Assembly: GCF_902726655.1 (NCBI RefSeq)
Contig: NZ_CACVAN010000001.1
Coordinates: 3,791,490 to 3,855,489, forward strand
DNA: 64,000 bases
Reading direction: 5' to 3'
Origin: Virgibacillus ihumii
GTDB lineage: Bacteria; Bacillota; Bacilli; Bacillales; Amphibacillaceae
Shown here: positions 43,798 to 51,923 of the stretch, one piece after another
Layout: each line of letters begins with the position of its first letter
How positions within the stretch are numbered: position 1 is the first letter of the stretch
Notes under the pieces: generated by a model
The model's input: only the letters and a program-made list of their open reading frames with translations
Databases searched by the model: none
Told to the model about the DNA's origin: nothing
Position numbers and translations under genes: made by a program

Positions 43798-43941
43798 GCT
43801 TAAAATTTAACGTTTTTACAAATAGGTTGGAGCACCGTTATATTAAAAATTAAAAAGGTATTTTCATCAAACTTTCATATTAATACTTTACCATGAATCA
43901 TAAGAAAAAATCGGTTCAGGAAAGTATGGAGGTTACAAGCA

Positions 43942-44538
43942 ATGAAAAAGGCGATTCTTATCCTTGTTGTACTGGGAATGTTTGGATGGGCTGTTTATGA
44001 TTTTACAAGTACAACTGATGAAACAGTTGTTGAGGAAAAAACCGGTTCAAGTGGAGGCAAAATCACCTCACCACCGCCTGCCGGGGAAAAGGGAGATGTC
44101 AAAAAGACGGATGAGGTGGGGATTTCAGTCGGACAAATTGCCCCGGACTTTAAATTAAGGACGCTCGAAGGAAAAACAGTGCGCTTGTCAGATTACCGGG
44201 GCGAACGTGTTATCGTCAATTTTTGGGCCACATGGTGTCCCCCTTGCAGAGCGGAAATTCCTGATTTTCAAAAGCTATATGAGAAGAAGGATGTGGAAAT
44301 ATTAGCGGTTAATCTAACATCAACGGAAAAAAGCAAAGAAGGTGTCCGTAAGTTTGTAAAAGAATTTGGAATGACTTTTCCTGTTCTGATGGATGTAAAT
44401 TCCGATGTTGCGGAAACGTATCAGGTACGAGCATACCCGACTTCGTATATGATTGATTCCAGTGGCCATATACAATTCAAGGCATTGGGTGCAATGAATT
44501 ATGACCTTATGATTCAGGAATTGGCAAAGGTTGAGTAG
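43942..44538 (+). CDS. Membrane-anchored thioredoxin-like protein, TlpA/ResA type
   Basis: The protein has 198 residues. One N-terminal segment (KAILILVVLGMFGWAVYDF) anchors an extracellular thioredoxin fold of the AhpC/TSA-Redoxin type: APDFKLRTLEGKTVRLSDYR, NFWATWCPPCRAEIPDFQKL with the CPPC redox pair, and the cis-proline loop VRAYPTSYMID. Such proteins reduce extracytoplasmic disulfides, for example in cytochrome c maturation. TGGAGG precedes the ATG. It lies directly before the persulfide cluster and may share its thiol chemistry. Confidence 0.85.
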   Translation: MKKAILILVVLGMFGWAVYDFTSTTDETVVEEKTGSSGGKITSPPPAGEKGDVKKTDEVGISVGQIAPDFKLRTLEGKTVRLSDYRGERVIVNFWATWCPPCRAEIPDFQKLYEKKDVEILAVNLTSTEKSKEGVRKFVKEFGMTFPVLMDVNSDVAETYQVRAYPTSYMIDSSGHIQFKALGAMNYDLMIQELAKVE

Positions 44539-44570
44539 CCGTGGTCATCATAAACATATTAATTATGTTC

Positions 44571-44599
44571 TTGACAAAATACCCATAAGGGTATAAGGT
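44571..44599 (+). promoter_or_regulatory. Promoter with CstR-type operator
   Basis: TTGACA (44571-44576), a 17-base spacer and TAAGGT (44594-44599). The spacer holds the perfect inverted repeat ATACCC-ATAA-GGGTAT (44579-44594), the operator pattern of CsoR/CstR repressors. A related palindrome, ACCTATACATGTATGGGT, is at 44664-44681, and ATACCCATACCCATAT lies at 45201-45216 before the next gene. The CstR-like gene at 49973 is the likely regulator. Confidence 0.75.
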
Positions 44600-44711
44600 A
44601 TGTCATGTAATGTTTTTGAAGGGTTAAGCAAAAGAGCGAATCCTATTATTTAACAATATTTAGTACCTATACATGTATGGGTGAAAATAAAAGGAGTTGA
44701 ATAAGTAATCG

Positions 44712-45191
44712 ATGCAGGATAAAAAGAAAACAACAATTGTTTTGTTCAGTGGTGATTATGATAAAGCGATGGCTGCATATATCATCGCAAATGGCGCGGC
44801 GGCCTATGACCATGAGGTGACTATATTTCACACGTTCTGGGGATTAAATGCGCTCCGAAAAGATAGTGAGGTTTCCGTAAAAAAGAATTTTCTTGAAAAA
44901 ATGTTTGGAAAACTCATGCCGCGTGGTACAGATAAAATGGGCATATCCAAAATGAATTATTTGGGAATGGGACCAAAAATGATTAAACGTGTTATGAAAA
45001 AGCACAATGCAATGCCTCTCCCCCAGTTGGTGGATATGGCTCAGGAACAGGATGTTAAACTGATTGCGTGTACCATGACAATGGATTTGCTCGGTCTTCA
45101 AAAAGAAGAACTTCTGGATGAAATTGATTACGGCGGTGTTGCAGCTTATATTGGTGAAGCAGAAGAAGGCAATATCAGCCTATTTATTTAA
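44712..45191 (+). CDS. yrkE: DsrE/DsrF/DrsH-like sulfur carrier (YrkE-like)
   Basis: This 159-residue DsrE2-type protein reads KKKTTIVLFSGDYDKAMAAY, VTIFHTFWGLNALRKDSEV, then CTMTMDLLGLQKEELLDEID with the conserved cysteine in the ACTMTMD loop near residue 119. DsrE family members pass sulfane sulfur between rhodanese and TusA proteins. The ribosome site AAGGAG lies 15 bases upstream, which is unusually far. It is the first gene of the persulfide operon and similar in length and neighbours to YrkE of B. subtilis. Confidence 0.8.
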   Translation: MQDKKKTTIVLFSGDYDKAMAAYIIANGAAAYDHEVTIFHTFWGLNALRKDSEVSVKKNFLEKMFGKLMPRGTDKMGISKMNYLGMGPKMIKRVMKKHNAMPLPQLVDMAQEQDVKLIACTMTMDLLGLQKEELLDEIDYGGVAAYIGEAEEGNISLFI

Positions 45192-45277
45192 AATAATTTA
45201 ATACCCATACCCATATTAGTAAGAAAGAGTTTGATTTAAGGATCTTTTAAATAAGACTATCAAGGAGGTAAATTCAA

Positions 45278-45577
45278 TTGAAATCAGTAAAGACGAACGA
45301 ACTGGAAGAAATAATCAAAAGTAAAAGGGATGTAAATGTTATTGATGTACGCGAAGATGATGAAGTGGCACAAGGGAAAATACCGGGTGCGAAACACGTT
45401 CCGCTTGGTGAGGTGCCGGACCGTATTAATGAAATAAACAAAAACAAACACTATTATATGATTTGCCGTTCAGGCGGCCGAAGTGGCAAAGCATGTGAAT
45501 TTCTTGAAAATCAGGGGTTTGACGTAACTAATGTTGATGGCGGTATGCTCGCATGGACAGAGGAAATTGAAAAATAA
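45278..45577 (+). CDS. Rhodanese-domain sulfurtransferase
   Basis: This is a 99-residue single-domain rhodanese. The active loop YMICRSGGRSGKACEFL puts the persulfide-carrying Cys near 63. VIDVREDDEVAQGKIPGAKH is the CH2A-type region. The start is TTG 45278 behind AGGAGGT. It moves sulfane sulfur to an acceptor thiol, probably TusA or DsrE partners in the same operon. Confidence 0.88.
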   Translation: MKSVKTNELEEIIKSKRDVNVIDVREDDEVAQGKIPGAKHVPLGEVPDRINEINKNKHYYMICRSGGRSGKACEFLENQGFDVTNVDGGMLAWTEEIEK

Positions 45578-45592
45578 CGGAGGTAATTACTA

Positions 45593-46168
45593 ATGGGAAT
45601 TACAGCAAATGAAACAGTGGATGCAAAGGGGTTTGCTTGCCCAATGCCAATTGTTAAAACAAAAAAAGCTATTTCTGATTTAGCTCCAGGGGAGGTAATG
45701 GAAGTGCAGGCAACCGATAAAGGATCTACAGCCGATATTAAGGCCTGGGCGGAAAGTACAGGTCACCAGTACCTGGGCACTGTTGAAGAAGATGACGTGC
45801 TGAAGCATTATTTGCGCAAAGCAAGTGATGATGAGGTAAAAAATGAAGCAAACTATGATGATGTGCTTGAATTGCGGAAATTGCGGGAAAAAGTTGATGG
45901 ACAGGAAGATGTAACGATTCTTGATGTTCGTGAACAAGCAGAATATGCATTTAATCATATTCCGGGCGCAATCAATATTCCGCTTGGGGAATTGGAAAAC
46001 CGAATGAATGAAATAAATGATGACAAAGAGATTCATGTTATTTGCCGTACGGGGAGCCGAAGCGACCTTGCAGCCCAAAAGCTATCACAAAAAGGTTTCA
46101 AAATCGTAAAAAATGTGGTGCCGGGCATGGCTGAATGGGATGGCCCAACGGAAAAATCCACAAACTAA
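45593..46168 (+). CDS. yrkF: TusA-rhodanese fusion (YrkF-like)
   Basis: The protein has 191 residues. The N-terminal TusA domain has DAKGFACPMPIVKTKKAI, with the sulfur-accepting Cys16 and the CPxP motif. The C-terminal rhodanese domain has VTILDVREQAEYAFNHIPGA and the active loop IHVICRTGSRSDLA. It is closely like YrkF and related to the CstA sulfurtransferases of the S. aureus cst operon. Two carriers in one chain allow intramolecular sulfur transfer. It is 15 bases after the rhodanese gene. Confidence 0.88.
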   Translation: MGITANETVDAKGFACPMPIVKTKKAISDLAPGEVMEVQATDKGSTADIKAWAESTGHQYLGTVEEDDVLKHYLRKASDDEVKNEANYDDVLELRKLREKVDGQEDVTILDVREQAEYAFNHIPGAINIPLGELENRMNEINDDKEIHVICRTGSRSDLAAQKLSQKGFKIVKNVVPGMAEWDGPTEKSTN

Positions 46169-46186
46169 TTTTAGGAGGAATAAACA

Positions 46187-46591
46187 ATGGAAAACAATAA
46201 CACACGCGTAGCAATAATAGCAGCAAATGGTGGTATGTTCGATGCCTATAAAGTATTTAACATTGCGACAGCAGCCGCCGCATCGGATAAAGAGGTAGGG
46301 ATATTCTTCACATTTGAAGGACTCAACTTGATTCATAAGGAGGCTCACAAAAACCTGGCGATGCCGGAAGGGAAAGAGCACTTCAAAGAAGGCTTTGAAA
46401 AAACGAACGTTCCATCCATCAGTGAGTTGTTGGAAATGGCTCAGGAAATGGGTGTCAAAATGATTGGATGTCAAATGACAATGGATGTTATGAATCTGGA
46501 AAAAGAAGATTTTGTGAAAGGAATTGAAGTCGGCGGGGCAGCTTCATTCATTGAGTTTGCCAAAGATGCCGATATTTCACTGACATTTTAA
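46187..46591 (+). CDS. Second DsrE-like sulfur carrier
   Basis: This 134-residue protein reads RVAIIAANGGMFDAYKVFNI and GIFFTFEGLNLIHKEAHKNL, and GCQMTMDVMNLEKEDF contains the conserved Cys. It is a shorter paralogue of the protein at 44712. AGGAGG precedes the ATG. It lies between the TusA-rhodanese fusion and the persulfide dioxygenase. Confidence 0.82.
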   Translation: MENNNTRVAIIAANGGMFDAYKVFNIATAAAASDKEVGIFFTFEGLNLIHKEAHKNLAMPEGKEHFKEGFEKTNVPSISELLEMAQEMGVKMIGCQMTMDVMNLEKEDFVKGIEVGGAASFIEFAKDADISLTF

Positions 46592-46610
46592 ACAGTAGGA
46601 GGCTAATTGT

Positions 46611-47741
46611 ATGACAAAGAGTATTACGACTGATGAACTTGCAAAACGGGTTGTCAACCGTGAGGAGACTCTCATCCTGGATGTTCGGAATACGGATGAG
46701 TTTGATGATTGGAAGATCGAAGGGGACAGCGTTGAAATAATCAATGAACCTTATTTCAACCTGCTCGATGGCGTTGACGCTATAGCAGATAAAATTAGTA
46801 AAGATCAGGAAGTAATTGTGGTTTGTGCCAAAGGGGGCTCATCGAAAATGGTGAGAGACCTTTTGGAAGAAGAAGGTTTTACACATGCTTATGACCTGGA
46901 AGGCGGCATGAAAGCCTGGAGTGAACATTTGGAGCCTGTCAAAATAGCAGACTTGAATGACGACGGAAGTTTGTACCAGTTTGTACGCTTGGGAAAAGGC
47001 TGCTTGTCATATATGATCGTTTCCGACAAAAAAACAGCGGTTGTTGATGCTAATCGTATGACAGGTATTTATGAACGTTTTGCTGAAGAAAAAGGTGTAT
47101 CGATTGAGCATACGATTGATACGCATCTTCACGCTGACCATATTTCGGGTGGACGTCAACTCGCTGAAAATACCGGAGGCACGTATCATTTACCGGATAA
47201 AGATGCGGAAGAAGTAACATTTGATTATGCATCATTGGAAGAAGGAACAGATATTACTGTCGGCAACACAACTATTCAGGTACAGCCGATCTATTCACCG
47301 GGACACACAATTGGAAGCACATCGTTGATTATTGATAACAAATACCTGCTGACCGGAGATATTCTATTTGTGAAATCAATTGGCCGCCCTGATTTGGCTG
47401 GAAAGGCTGAAGATTGGGTCGGAGATTTGCGGGAAACGTTATACAGCCGTTATAAAGAACTGTCTGACGATCTGATTGTATTGCCTGCTCACTATTCATT
47501 TGTGGATGAACTTGGAAATGACGGAAGTGTCAAGGCACGGCTTGGTGATTTGTATCAGCGTAATTCAGGTCTGCAGGTGGAAGATGCACAGGAGTTCCGG
47601 AAAATGGTAACGGAGAACCTGCCGCCGCAGCCAAACGAGCACGATAATATTCGTCAGACCAATATGGGTAAAATGAACCCGGAAGCTGAAAAACAGCGCG
47701 AAATGGAGATTGGCCCGAATCGTTGTGCAGTACACGGTTAA
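46611..47741 (+). CDS. yrkH: Rhodanese-persulfide dioxygenase fusion (YrkH/CstB-like)
   Basis: The protein has 376 residues. The N-terminal rhodanese domain (1-108) has [19 protein letters not shown] and the loop [11 protein letters not shown] with Cys72. The metallo-beta-lactamase domain has the iron site HLHADH (172-177), [15 protein letters not shown] and [17 protein letters not shown], typical of ETHE1-type persulfide dioxygenases. It should oxidise glutathione- or bacillithiol-like persulfide to sulfite and thiol. The rhodanese domain comes first here, whereas in S. aureus CstB the dioxygenase is N-terminal. AGGAGG precedes the ATG. Confidence 0.88.
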   Translation: MTKSITTDELAKRVVNREETLILDVRNTDEFDDWKIEGDSVEIINEPYFNLLDGVDAIADKISKDQEVIVVCAKGGSSKMVRDLLEEEGFTHAYDLEGGMKAWSEHLEPVKIADLNDDGSLYQFVRLGKGCLSYMIVSDKKTAVVDANRMTGIYERFAEEKGVSIEHTIDTHLHADHISGGRQLAENTGGTYHLPDKDAEEVTFDYASLEEGTDITVGNTTIQVQPIYSPGHTIGSTSLIIDNKYLLTGDILFVKSIGRPDLAGKAEDWVGDLRETLYSRYKELSDDLIVLPAHYSFVDELGNDGSVKARLGDLYQRNSGLQVEDAQEFRKMVTENLPPQPNEHDNIRQTNMGKMNPEAEKQREMEIGPNRCAVHG

Positions 47742-47806
47742 TACATTTAACTGAATGGATGGGTCCAGAAACAGCACGGTCATTAAAAAATTACAAGGAG
47801 GAACTT

Positions 47807-48037
47807 ATGATGGAAGCAGTAAAAGTATTGGATGCAAAAGGAATGGCATGTCCTATGCCGGTAGTAAAAACGAAAAAGGCAATCGAAGACATTGAATCGG
47901 GTGAAATTCTGGAGGTTCATGCGACAGACAAAGGTGCAAAAAGTGATTTAACAGCTTGGACTAATTCAGGTGGTCACGAGCTGGTGGATCAAACTGAAGA
48001 AAATGACGTACTGAAGTTCTGGATTAAGAAAGCCTAA
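47807..48037 (+). CDS. yrkI: TusA-family sulfur carrier (YrkI-like)
   Basis: This 76-residue protein reads LDAKGMACPMPVVKTKKAIE with the sulfur-binding Cys of CPxP, and ATDKGAKSDLTAWTNSGGH. AAGGAGGA precedes two adjacent ATGs (47807 and 47810). It is very like the TusA domain of the fusion protein at 45593. It likely carries sulfane sulfur between the rhodanese and dioxygenase steps. Confidence 0.9.
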   Translation: MMEAVKVLDAKGMACPMPVVKTKKAIEDIESGEILEVHATDKGAKSDLTAWTNSGGHELVDQTEENDVLKFWIKKA

Positions 48038-48072
48038 CGAGGGGCCCCTTATTCAGGGGTCTCTTCTTTTTA
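48036..48072 (+). terminator. GC-rich hairpin between TusA and exporter genes
   Basis: GAGGGGCCCC and GGGGTCTC, with a seven-base loop, are followed by TTCTTTTTA, directly after the TusA stop codon and before the exporter ribosome site. It is probably a partial terminator. Confidence 0.5.
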
Positions 48073-48088
48073 TGAAAGGAGGATGGCT

Positions 48089-48871
48089 ATGGAATACAGT
48101 TTAATGTTCATATTAGTCCTGTTTTTAATTGGATTTGGTGGTTCATTCCTATCCGGGATGGTTGGTATCGGCGGTTCCATTGTTAAATATCCGATGCTGC
48201 TATACATTCCGCCTTTATTAGGACTATCAGCGTTTACAGCACATGAAGTTTCCGGCATTAGTGCCGTTCAGGTTTTGTTTGCCACAATTGGCGGGGTATG
48301 GGCCTACCGGAAAGGTGGATACCTAAATAAAACACTGATTATTTATATGGGGATAAGTATCCTGCTTGGAAGCTTTATTGGTGGTTATGGTTCCCAGTTC
48401 ATGACGGATGGCGGCATCAATTTTGTGTATGGTGTAATGGCTACTATCGCAGCCGTTATGATGTTTGTTCCTAAAAAAGGGATCGACGATACCCCGCTTG
48501 ACCAGGTTACATTCAACAAGTGGCTGGCTGCATTTTTTGCATTTGTAACCGGTATTGGGGCCGGGATTGTAGGTGCGGCAGGCGCATTTTTATTGGTTCC
48601 AATTATGCTGCTTGTGCTGAAGATACCGACACGTGTGACGATTGCATCTTCACTTGCCATTACATTTCTTTCAGCCGTTGGTTCAACGGCAGGTAAAATA
48701 ATGACGGGCCAGGTATTACTTATTCCGGCTGTTATCATGATTATTGCTAGTCTGATTGCATCTCCGCTTGGTGCAAATGCCGGTAAGCGAGTAAATACGA
48801 GAGTATTACAAGGCATTCTTGCCGTTCTGATTCTGGCAACAGCTGTTAAAATATGGTCGGATTTTTTCTAG
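48089..48871 (+). CDS. yrkJ: TauE/SafE-family sulfite/organosulfur exporter (YrkJ-like)
   Basis: This 260-residue protein with about eight membrane segments has the two family repeats: [20 protein letters not shown], with the GxxG-rich re-entrant motif, and its second-half counterpart [20 protein letters not shown]. In cst-type operons the TauE protein exports sulfite produced by the dioxygenase. The start at 48089 is six bases after AAAGGAGG; the ATG at 48083 abuts that site. Confidence 0.88.
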   Translation: MEYSLMFILVLFLIGFGGSFLSGMVGIGGSIVKYPMLLYIPPLLGLSAFTAHEVSGISAVQVLFATIGGVWAYRKGGYLNKTLIIYMGISILLGSFIGGYGSQFMTDGGINFVYGVMATIAAVMMFVPKKGIDDTPLDQVTFNKWLAAFFAFVTGIGAGIVGAAGAFLLVPIMLLVLKIPTRVTIASSLAITFLSAVGSTAGKIMTGQVLLIPAVIMIIASLIASPLGANAGKRVNTRVLQGILAVLILATAVKIWSDFF

Positions 48872-48907
48872 GATAACCAGTTACCTAATGGATTAGGAGG
48901 GAGTTGG

Positions 48908-49267
48908 ATGGAAATTTTACAATGGATTTTTTTCATTATTATAATTGTATTTGTGGTGAACTTTTTTCTTCCGACAAAAGGAGTTTCGAATATAACCGCA
49001 AAAGAAGCAAAAGATAAGTTTGCGAAAAAAGATGTACAGTTCGTTGATGTAAGAACACCGGGTGAGTATAAAGCCAATCATCAGAAGAAATTTGCAAATG
49101 TACCATTAGCCCATTTATCAAAACGTACCGGAAAATTGGATAAAAATAAAGAAGTAGTCGTTATTTGTCAAAGCGGTATGCGAAGCGCAAAGGCAGCCAA
49201 AATGCTTAAGAAACAAGGTTTTGAAAAAGTATCTAATGTTAAAGGCGGAATGAATGCCTGGGTATGA
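48908..49267 (+). CDS. Membrane-anchored rhodanese
   Basis: The protein has 119 residues. An N-terminal helix (ILQWIFFIIIIVFVVNFFL) is followed by a rhodanese domain with VQFVDVRTPGEYKANH and the loop VVICQSGMRSAKAA, with Cys near 84. GGAGGGAG precedes the ATG. It is one of four rhodanese-containing proteins in the cluster and resembles YqhL-type anchored rhodaneses. Confidence 0.88.
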   Translation: MEILQWIFFIIIIVFVVNFFLPTKGVSNITAKEAKDKFAKKDVQFVDVRTPGEYKANHQKKFANVPLAHLSKRTGKLDKNKEVVVICQSGMRSAKAAKMLKKQGFEKVSNVKGGMNAWV

Positions 49268-49423
49268 TGATTGATGATGAAGAAGTTTAACAGGTACATT
49301 AATATGGAGATGTTTAACATTCCGTCGTATGGGTTAGTATTAAACGTTGGATGAAAATTACCAAATATAATTTTATCTGTTTATGGCAGGTAACTTTTTA
49401 TAAAAAGGGAGTTGTATAAAGTT

Positions 49424-49813
49424 ATGTTTCATTATACAGTTGAAACGGAAAAATCAATGGAGGAAGCGATTCATGCACTGGAGGAAAACCTAAAGGAAGA
49501 AAAATTCGGTGTGCTTTGGCAATTTGATGTTAAAGAAACGTTAAACAATAAAGGGTTTGATTTTGAACAAGCCTATCAGGTTTTGGAAGTTTGTAATCCA
49601 AAAGAGGCGAATAATATATTATCTCAAAATCAGCTTATAGGTTATTTTCTCCCATGTAAAATGGTTGTGTACCAGGACATTGAAACAAACAAGGTTAAAA
49701 TTGGCATGCCAAAGCCAACAGCATTAATTGAAATGGTCAATGATGCTTTATTACAAGAATTTGCGGCTGATATAGAGGAGCGACTGATTGTTTGTATCGA
49801 TAAGACAAAATAA
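49424..49813 (+). CDS. DUF302-family protein
   Basis: This protein of about 129 residues with the DUF302 pattern reads FHYTVETEKSMEEAIHALEE, KFGVLWQFDVKETL, and the LEVCNPKEANNIL...GYFLPCKMVVYQ cysteine loop. DUF302 proteins often sit in sulfur- and redox-stress operons; their function is not known. ATG 49424 follows AAGGGAG by about 12 bases; an in-frame TTG at 49412 abuts it. Confidence 0.8.
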   Translation: MFHYTVETEKSMEEAIHALEENLKEEKFGVLWQFDVKETLNNKGFDFEQAYQVLEVCNPKEANNILSQNQLIGYFLPCKMVVYQDIETNKVKIGMPKPTALIEMVNDALLQEFAADIEERLIVCIDKTK

Positions 49814-49972
49814 TATCTAATTACGAAAAACCTTCATCTTTTTTTGTGAATTTTAATACCCCATCATGTATAATGGAAGTGTAGGAAATGAGTAGTATAA
49901 AAGTGAATAGTATAAAACGGGTTTATTTACAACACAAATACCAGATTCAATAGGAAAAGGGGGTGCCGTCCC

Positions 49973-50233
49973 ATGGATTATGATGATCAGATGAAAAACC
50001 GAATTAAACGTATTGAAGGCCAGGTCAGGGGATTATTGAAAGCGATGGATGAAGGGAAAGAATGTCGAGATGTAGTGAACCAGATGACTGCTGCCAGAAA
50101 TGCACTTGACCGTACAGCAGCATTGGTTGTCAGCAGAAATCTGGAAGCGTGCATTCGTGAGGAGAAGGAATCCGGGGAAAGTTCGGAAGACGTTATTAAA
50201 GAAGCGGTAAATCTGCTTGTGAAAAGTCGGTAA
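49973..50233 (+). CDS. cstR: CstR-type (CsoR family) persulfide-sensing repressor
   Basis: This 86-residue all-helical repressor has Cys31 (EGKECRDVV) and Cys60 (NLEACI). The histidine that copper-sensing CsoR has four residues before the second cysteine is Asn56 here. That pattern is the mark of CstR, which senses persulfides through Cys31-Cys60 di- or trisulfide links. GGGGGTG precedes the ATG. It is the YrkD equivalent and should repress the cluster through the ATACCC/GGGTAT operator at 44579. An ATACCCCAT half-site lies before its own -10 region near 49857. Confidence 0.88.
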   Translation: MDYDDQMKNRIKRIEGQVRGLLKAMDEGKECRDVVNQMTAARNALDRTAALVVSRNLEACIREEKESGESSEDVIKEAVNLLVKSR

Positions 50234-50268
50234 TTCTCCCTGTATGTGTTGAGTGAAAGGAGAGAATA

Positions 50269-50734
50269 ATGACTGGTAAACGCTTTAACCCGGAAAAGGC
50301 GGATAAACTGATGAGTGACGTTCGCAGAAAAAAATTACCGCCGGAGGAAGTTATCCGGTATTTGGATTTAGATAAAAATGATACGGTTGCCGATGCTGAA
50401 GGAAAATGCAGTGGAAGAGCAGCTTGAAAACATTCATTATGTGGAAAGTAATCTGGACCATATCCGGCTGGATGATAATTCCTTGAGTAAAGTTATGATA
50501 TCGTTTATTATGCATGAAGTACCGGATATTGAACAAACACTGGATGAAATAAAGCGGATTTTGATGTTGATTTTCTTCCTTGGTTCAACAAAATGGATTG
50601 TCAGACACAGCCGGGTCATTATGAAAATCAGCGCAGTTATTATGGGTTTGGTGCTGTTTTTCGGGCTGATGCCATGTATTACAGGTTTTATGCCCAATCT
50701 TATGGATGGTACATGGTTATCTAAATTAGGATAA
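50269..50734 (+). pseudogene. Chimeric remnant: methyltransferase pieces fused to a membrane-protein end
   Basis: MTGKRFNPEKADKLM and KLPPEEVIRYLDLDKNDTVAD form the start of a class I methyltransferase of the UbiE-like type. The frame then shifts and continues LKENAVEEQLENIHYVESN and SFIMHEVPDIEQTLDEIKRI; the segment with the SAM-binding GxGxG motif is missing. The frame then runs into FFLGSTKWIVRHSRVIMKIS and IMGLVLFFGLMPCITG, which resembles the C-terminal end of a CcdA-like membrane protein. Two deletions explain the structure. Confidence 0.75.
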
Positions 50735-50895
50735 TGAAGGGAATTGTTGTGAAAAAGGTATACATATGTGAACTTTGTTATCTTTTGTTTTGTTACCGGG
50801 TTGTTAGAATGCTGTTAAGGACTTGTAAAACCTCTGAATTATTTTTTTTCTGATGAGAAAGATCATTACTCATTATTGATAATAAGAGGTAGAAT

Positions 50896-51088
50896 ATGGA
50901 TGAAATAGACTGGTTTGATTGGATGGATAAAAACAATATAAGAAATGTTAATGGGTTTACCACTGCTCAGGAAACTTCTTTAAAGAAAAGAAAAATAACT
51001 TGAATATTTAGAGTTAGAAGAACTTCCACCTTTTGTTGCTTTTGACACTATAGGTATAGCATCTCAGACAAATAAAAAAATTAATTAA
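50896..51088 (+). pseudogene. Small gene broken by a frameshift
   Basis: Behind AAGAGGT, MDEIDWFDWMDKNNIRNVNG...KKRKIT stops at 51003. The neighbouring frame continues LEYLELEELPPFVAFDTIGI...TNKKIN to 51088. The second part looks like the end of a small acidic protein. I do not recognise the family. The remaining sequence to 51375 holds copy 6 of the repeat and no gene. Confidence 0.45.
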
Positions 51089-51158
51089 TTTTTTGCAAAG
51101 TAAAGTTCCAGAGTCATGGAATCATTAATTCATTAAGACTAGCTGTAAGATCATCATC

Positions 51159-51219
51159 AATTGGGCATACTTGTCGAATAAGGCGTCTTTCTGAAATACG
51201 ATGGTTCAGATTGTAGAAG
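51159..51219 (+). repeat. Dispersed structured repeat, copy 6 (degenerate)
   Basis: CAATTGGGCATACTTGTCG, AATAAGGCG and the end GGTTCAGATTGTAGAA match copies 3 and 4 with several changes. Confidence 0.6.
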
Positions 51220-51375
51220 AAAAGCGCAATTTATTGTCGCCAATCTTTGCGATAATTGGATTAAAGTTCTACTCTTGAAAAAGTTGCATTTTTTAATAGA
51301 AGAATGCCGTTTGAGAACATTAAAATCAAATAATTTTATTGAGGCCAAATATTTTTGCGGAAAAGAAAAAGCTAA

Positions 51376-51840
51376 TCATGAGATTAACTTTTTTGTAAGT
51401 ATCCTTTTTAATAAAAATCCTACAAACAATCCTGGGAGTATGCTCAACATTGGAAGCCAGACAGGCCCTAATAATACATTAAATAGGGTTAGGTTTGATG
51501 AATAGATTGTCCCCACAGTCACAAAGTATGCTGAAAATGCAAACGGTAAAAATGAATATGGTTCTTTTCCTCCACCTGCATCTTTAAAAGCATCCCACAT
51601 TGCAAAAAAGTATAAACAAGGATAAAACATAAGCCATTGATAGTTAGTCTGCTCAATGGCCATTACTACGTTTCCTTGAAAACTTAAAATAATTATTTCG
51701 TTAAAATTTCCTAACACATTGATTAAAAACTCTAACAAAACAAATATAATTCCCTTAATATACTTCCCGTTTAATAATTGCCCAAAGCCCGGCAAGGCAA
51801 TACTCCAAAAAAGCATTTTATATTTTTGATTTTGATTCAT
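51376..51840 (-). CDS. Small multi-pass membrane protein
   Basis: This 154-residue protein has about four hydrophobic segments. It has the motif LPGFGQLLNGKYIKGIIF found in many small Bacillaceae membrane proteins of unknown function, and later NYQWLMFYPCLYFFAMWDAF. It is the intact paralogue of the broken gene at 24147-24680. The ribosome site is weak. It is followed upstream by the DUF3231 gene on the same strand. Confidence 0.65.
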   Translation of the reverse strand: MNQNQKYKMLFWSIALPGFGQLLNGKYIKGIIFVLLEFLINVLGNFNEIIILSFQGNVVMAIEQTNYQWLMFYPCLYFFAMWDAFKDAGGGKEPYSFLPFAFSAYFVTVGTIYSSNLTLFNVLLGPVWLPMLSILPGLFVGFLLKRILTKKLIS

Positions 51841-51923
51841 GTAATCCGTCCGTTATCGATGTTATTTTATGGATTTCTTTGCGGAATGATAAACCGGTCA
51901 ACGCTTAACTTGCATGCCAATCC

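Noticed and set aside
48385..48816. 143-residue minus-strand ORF
   Set aside because: It is a shadow of the TauE exporter gene, rich in Ala/Pro/Thr as expected from antisense of a membrane protein.
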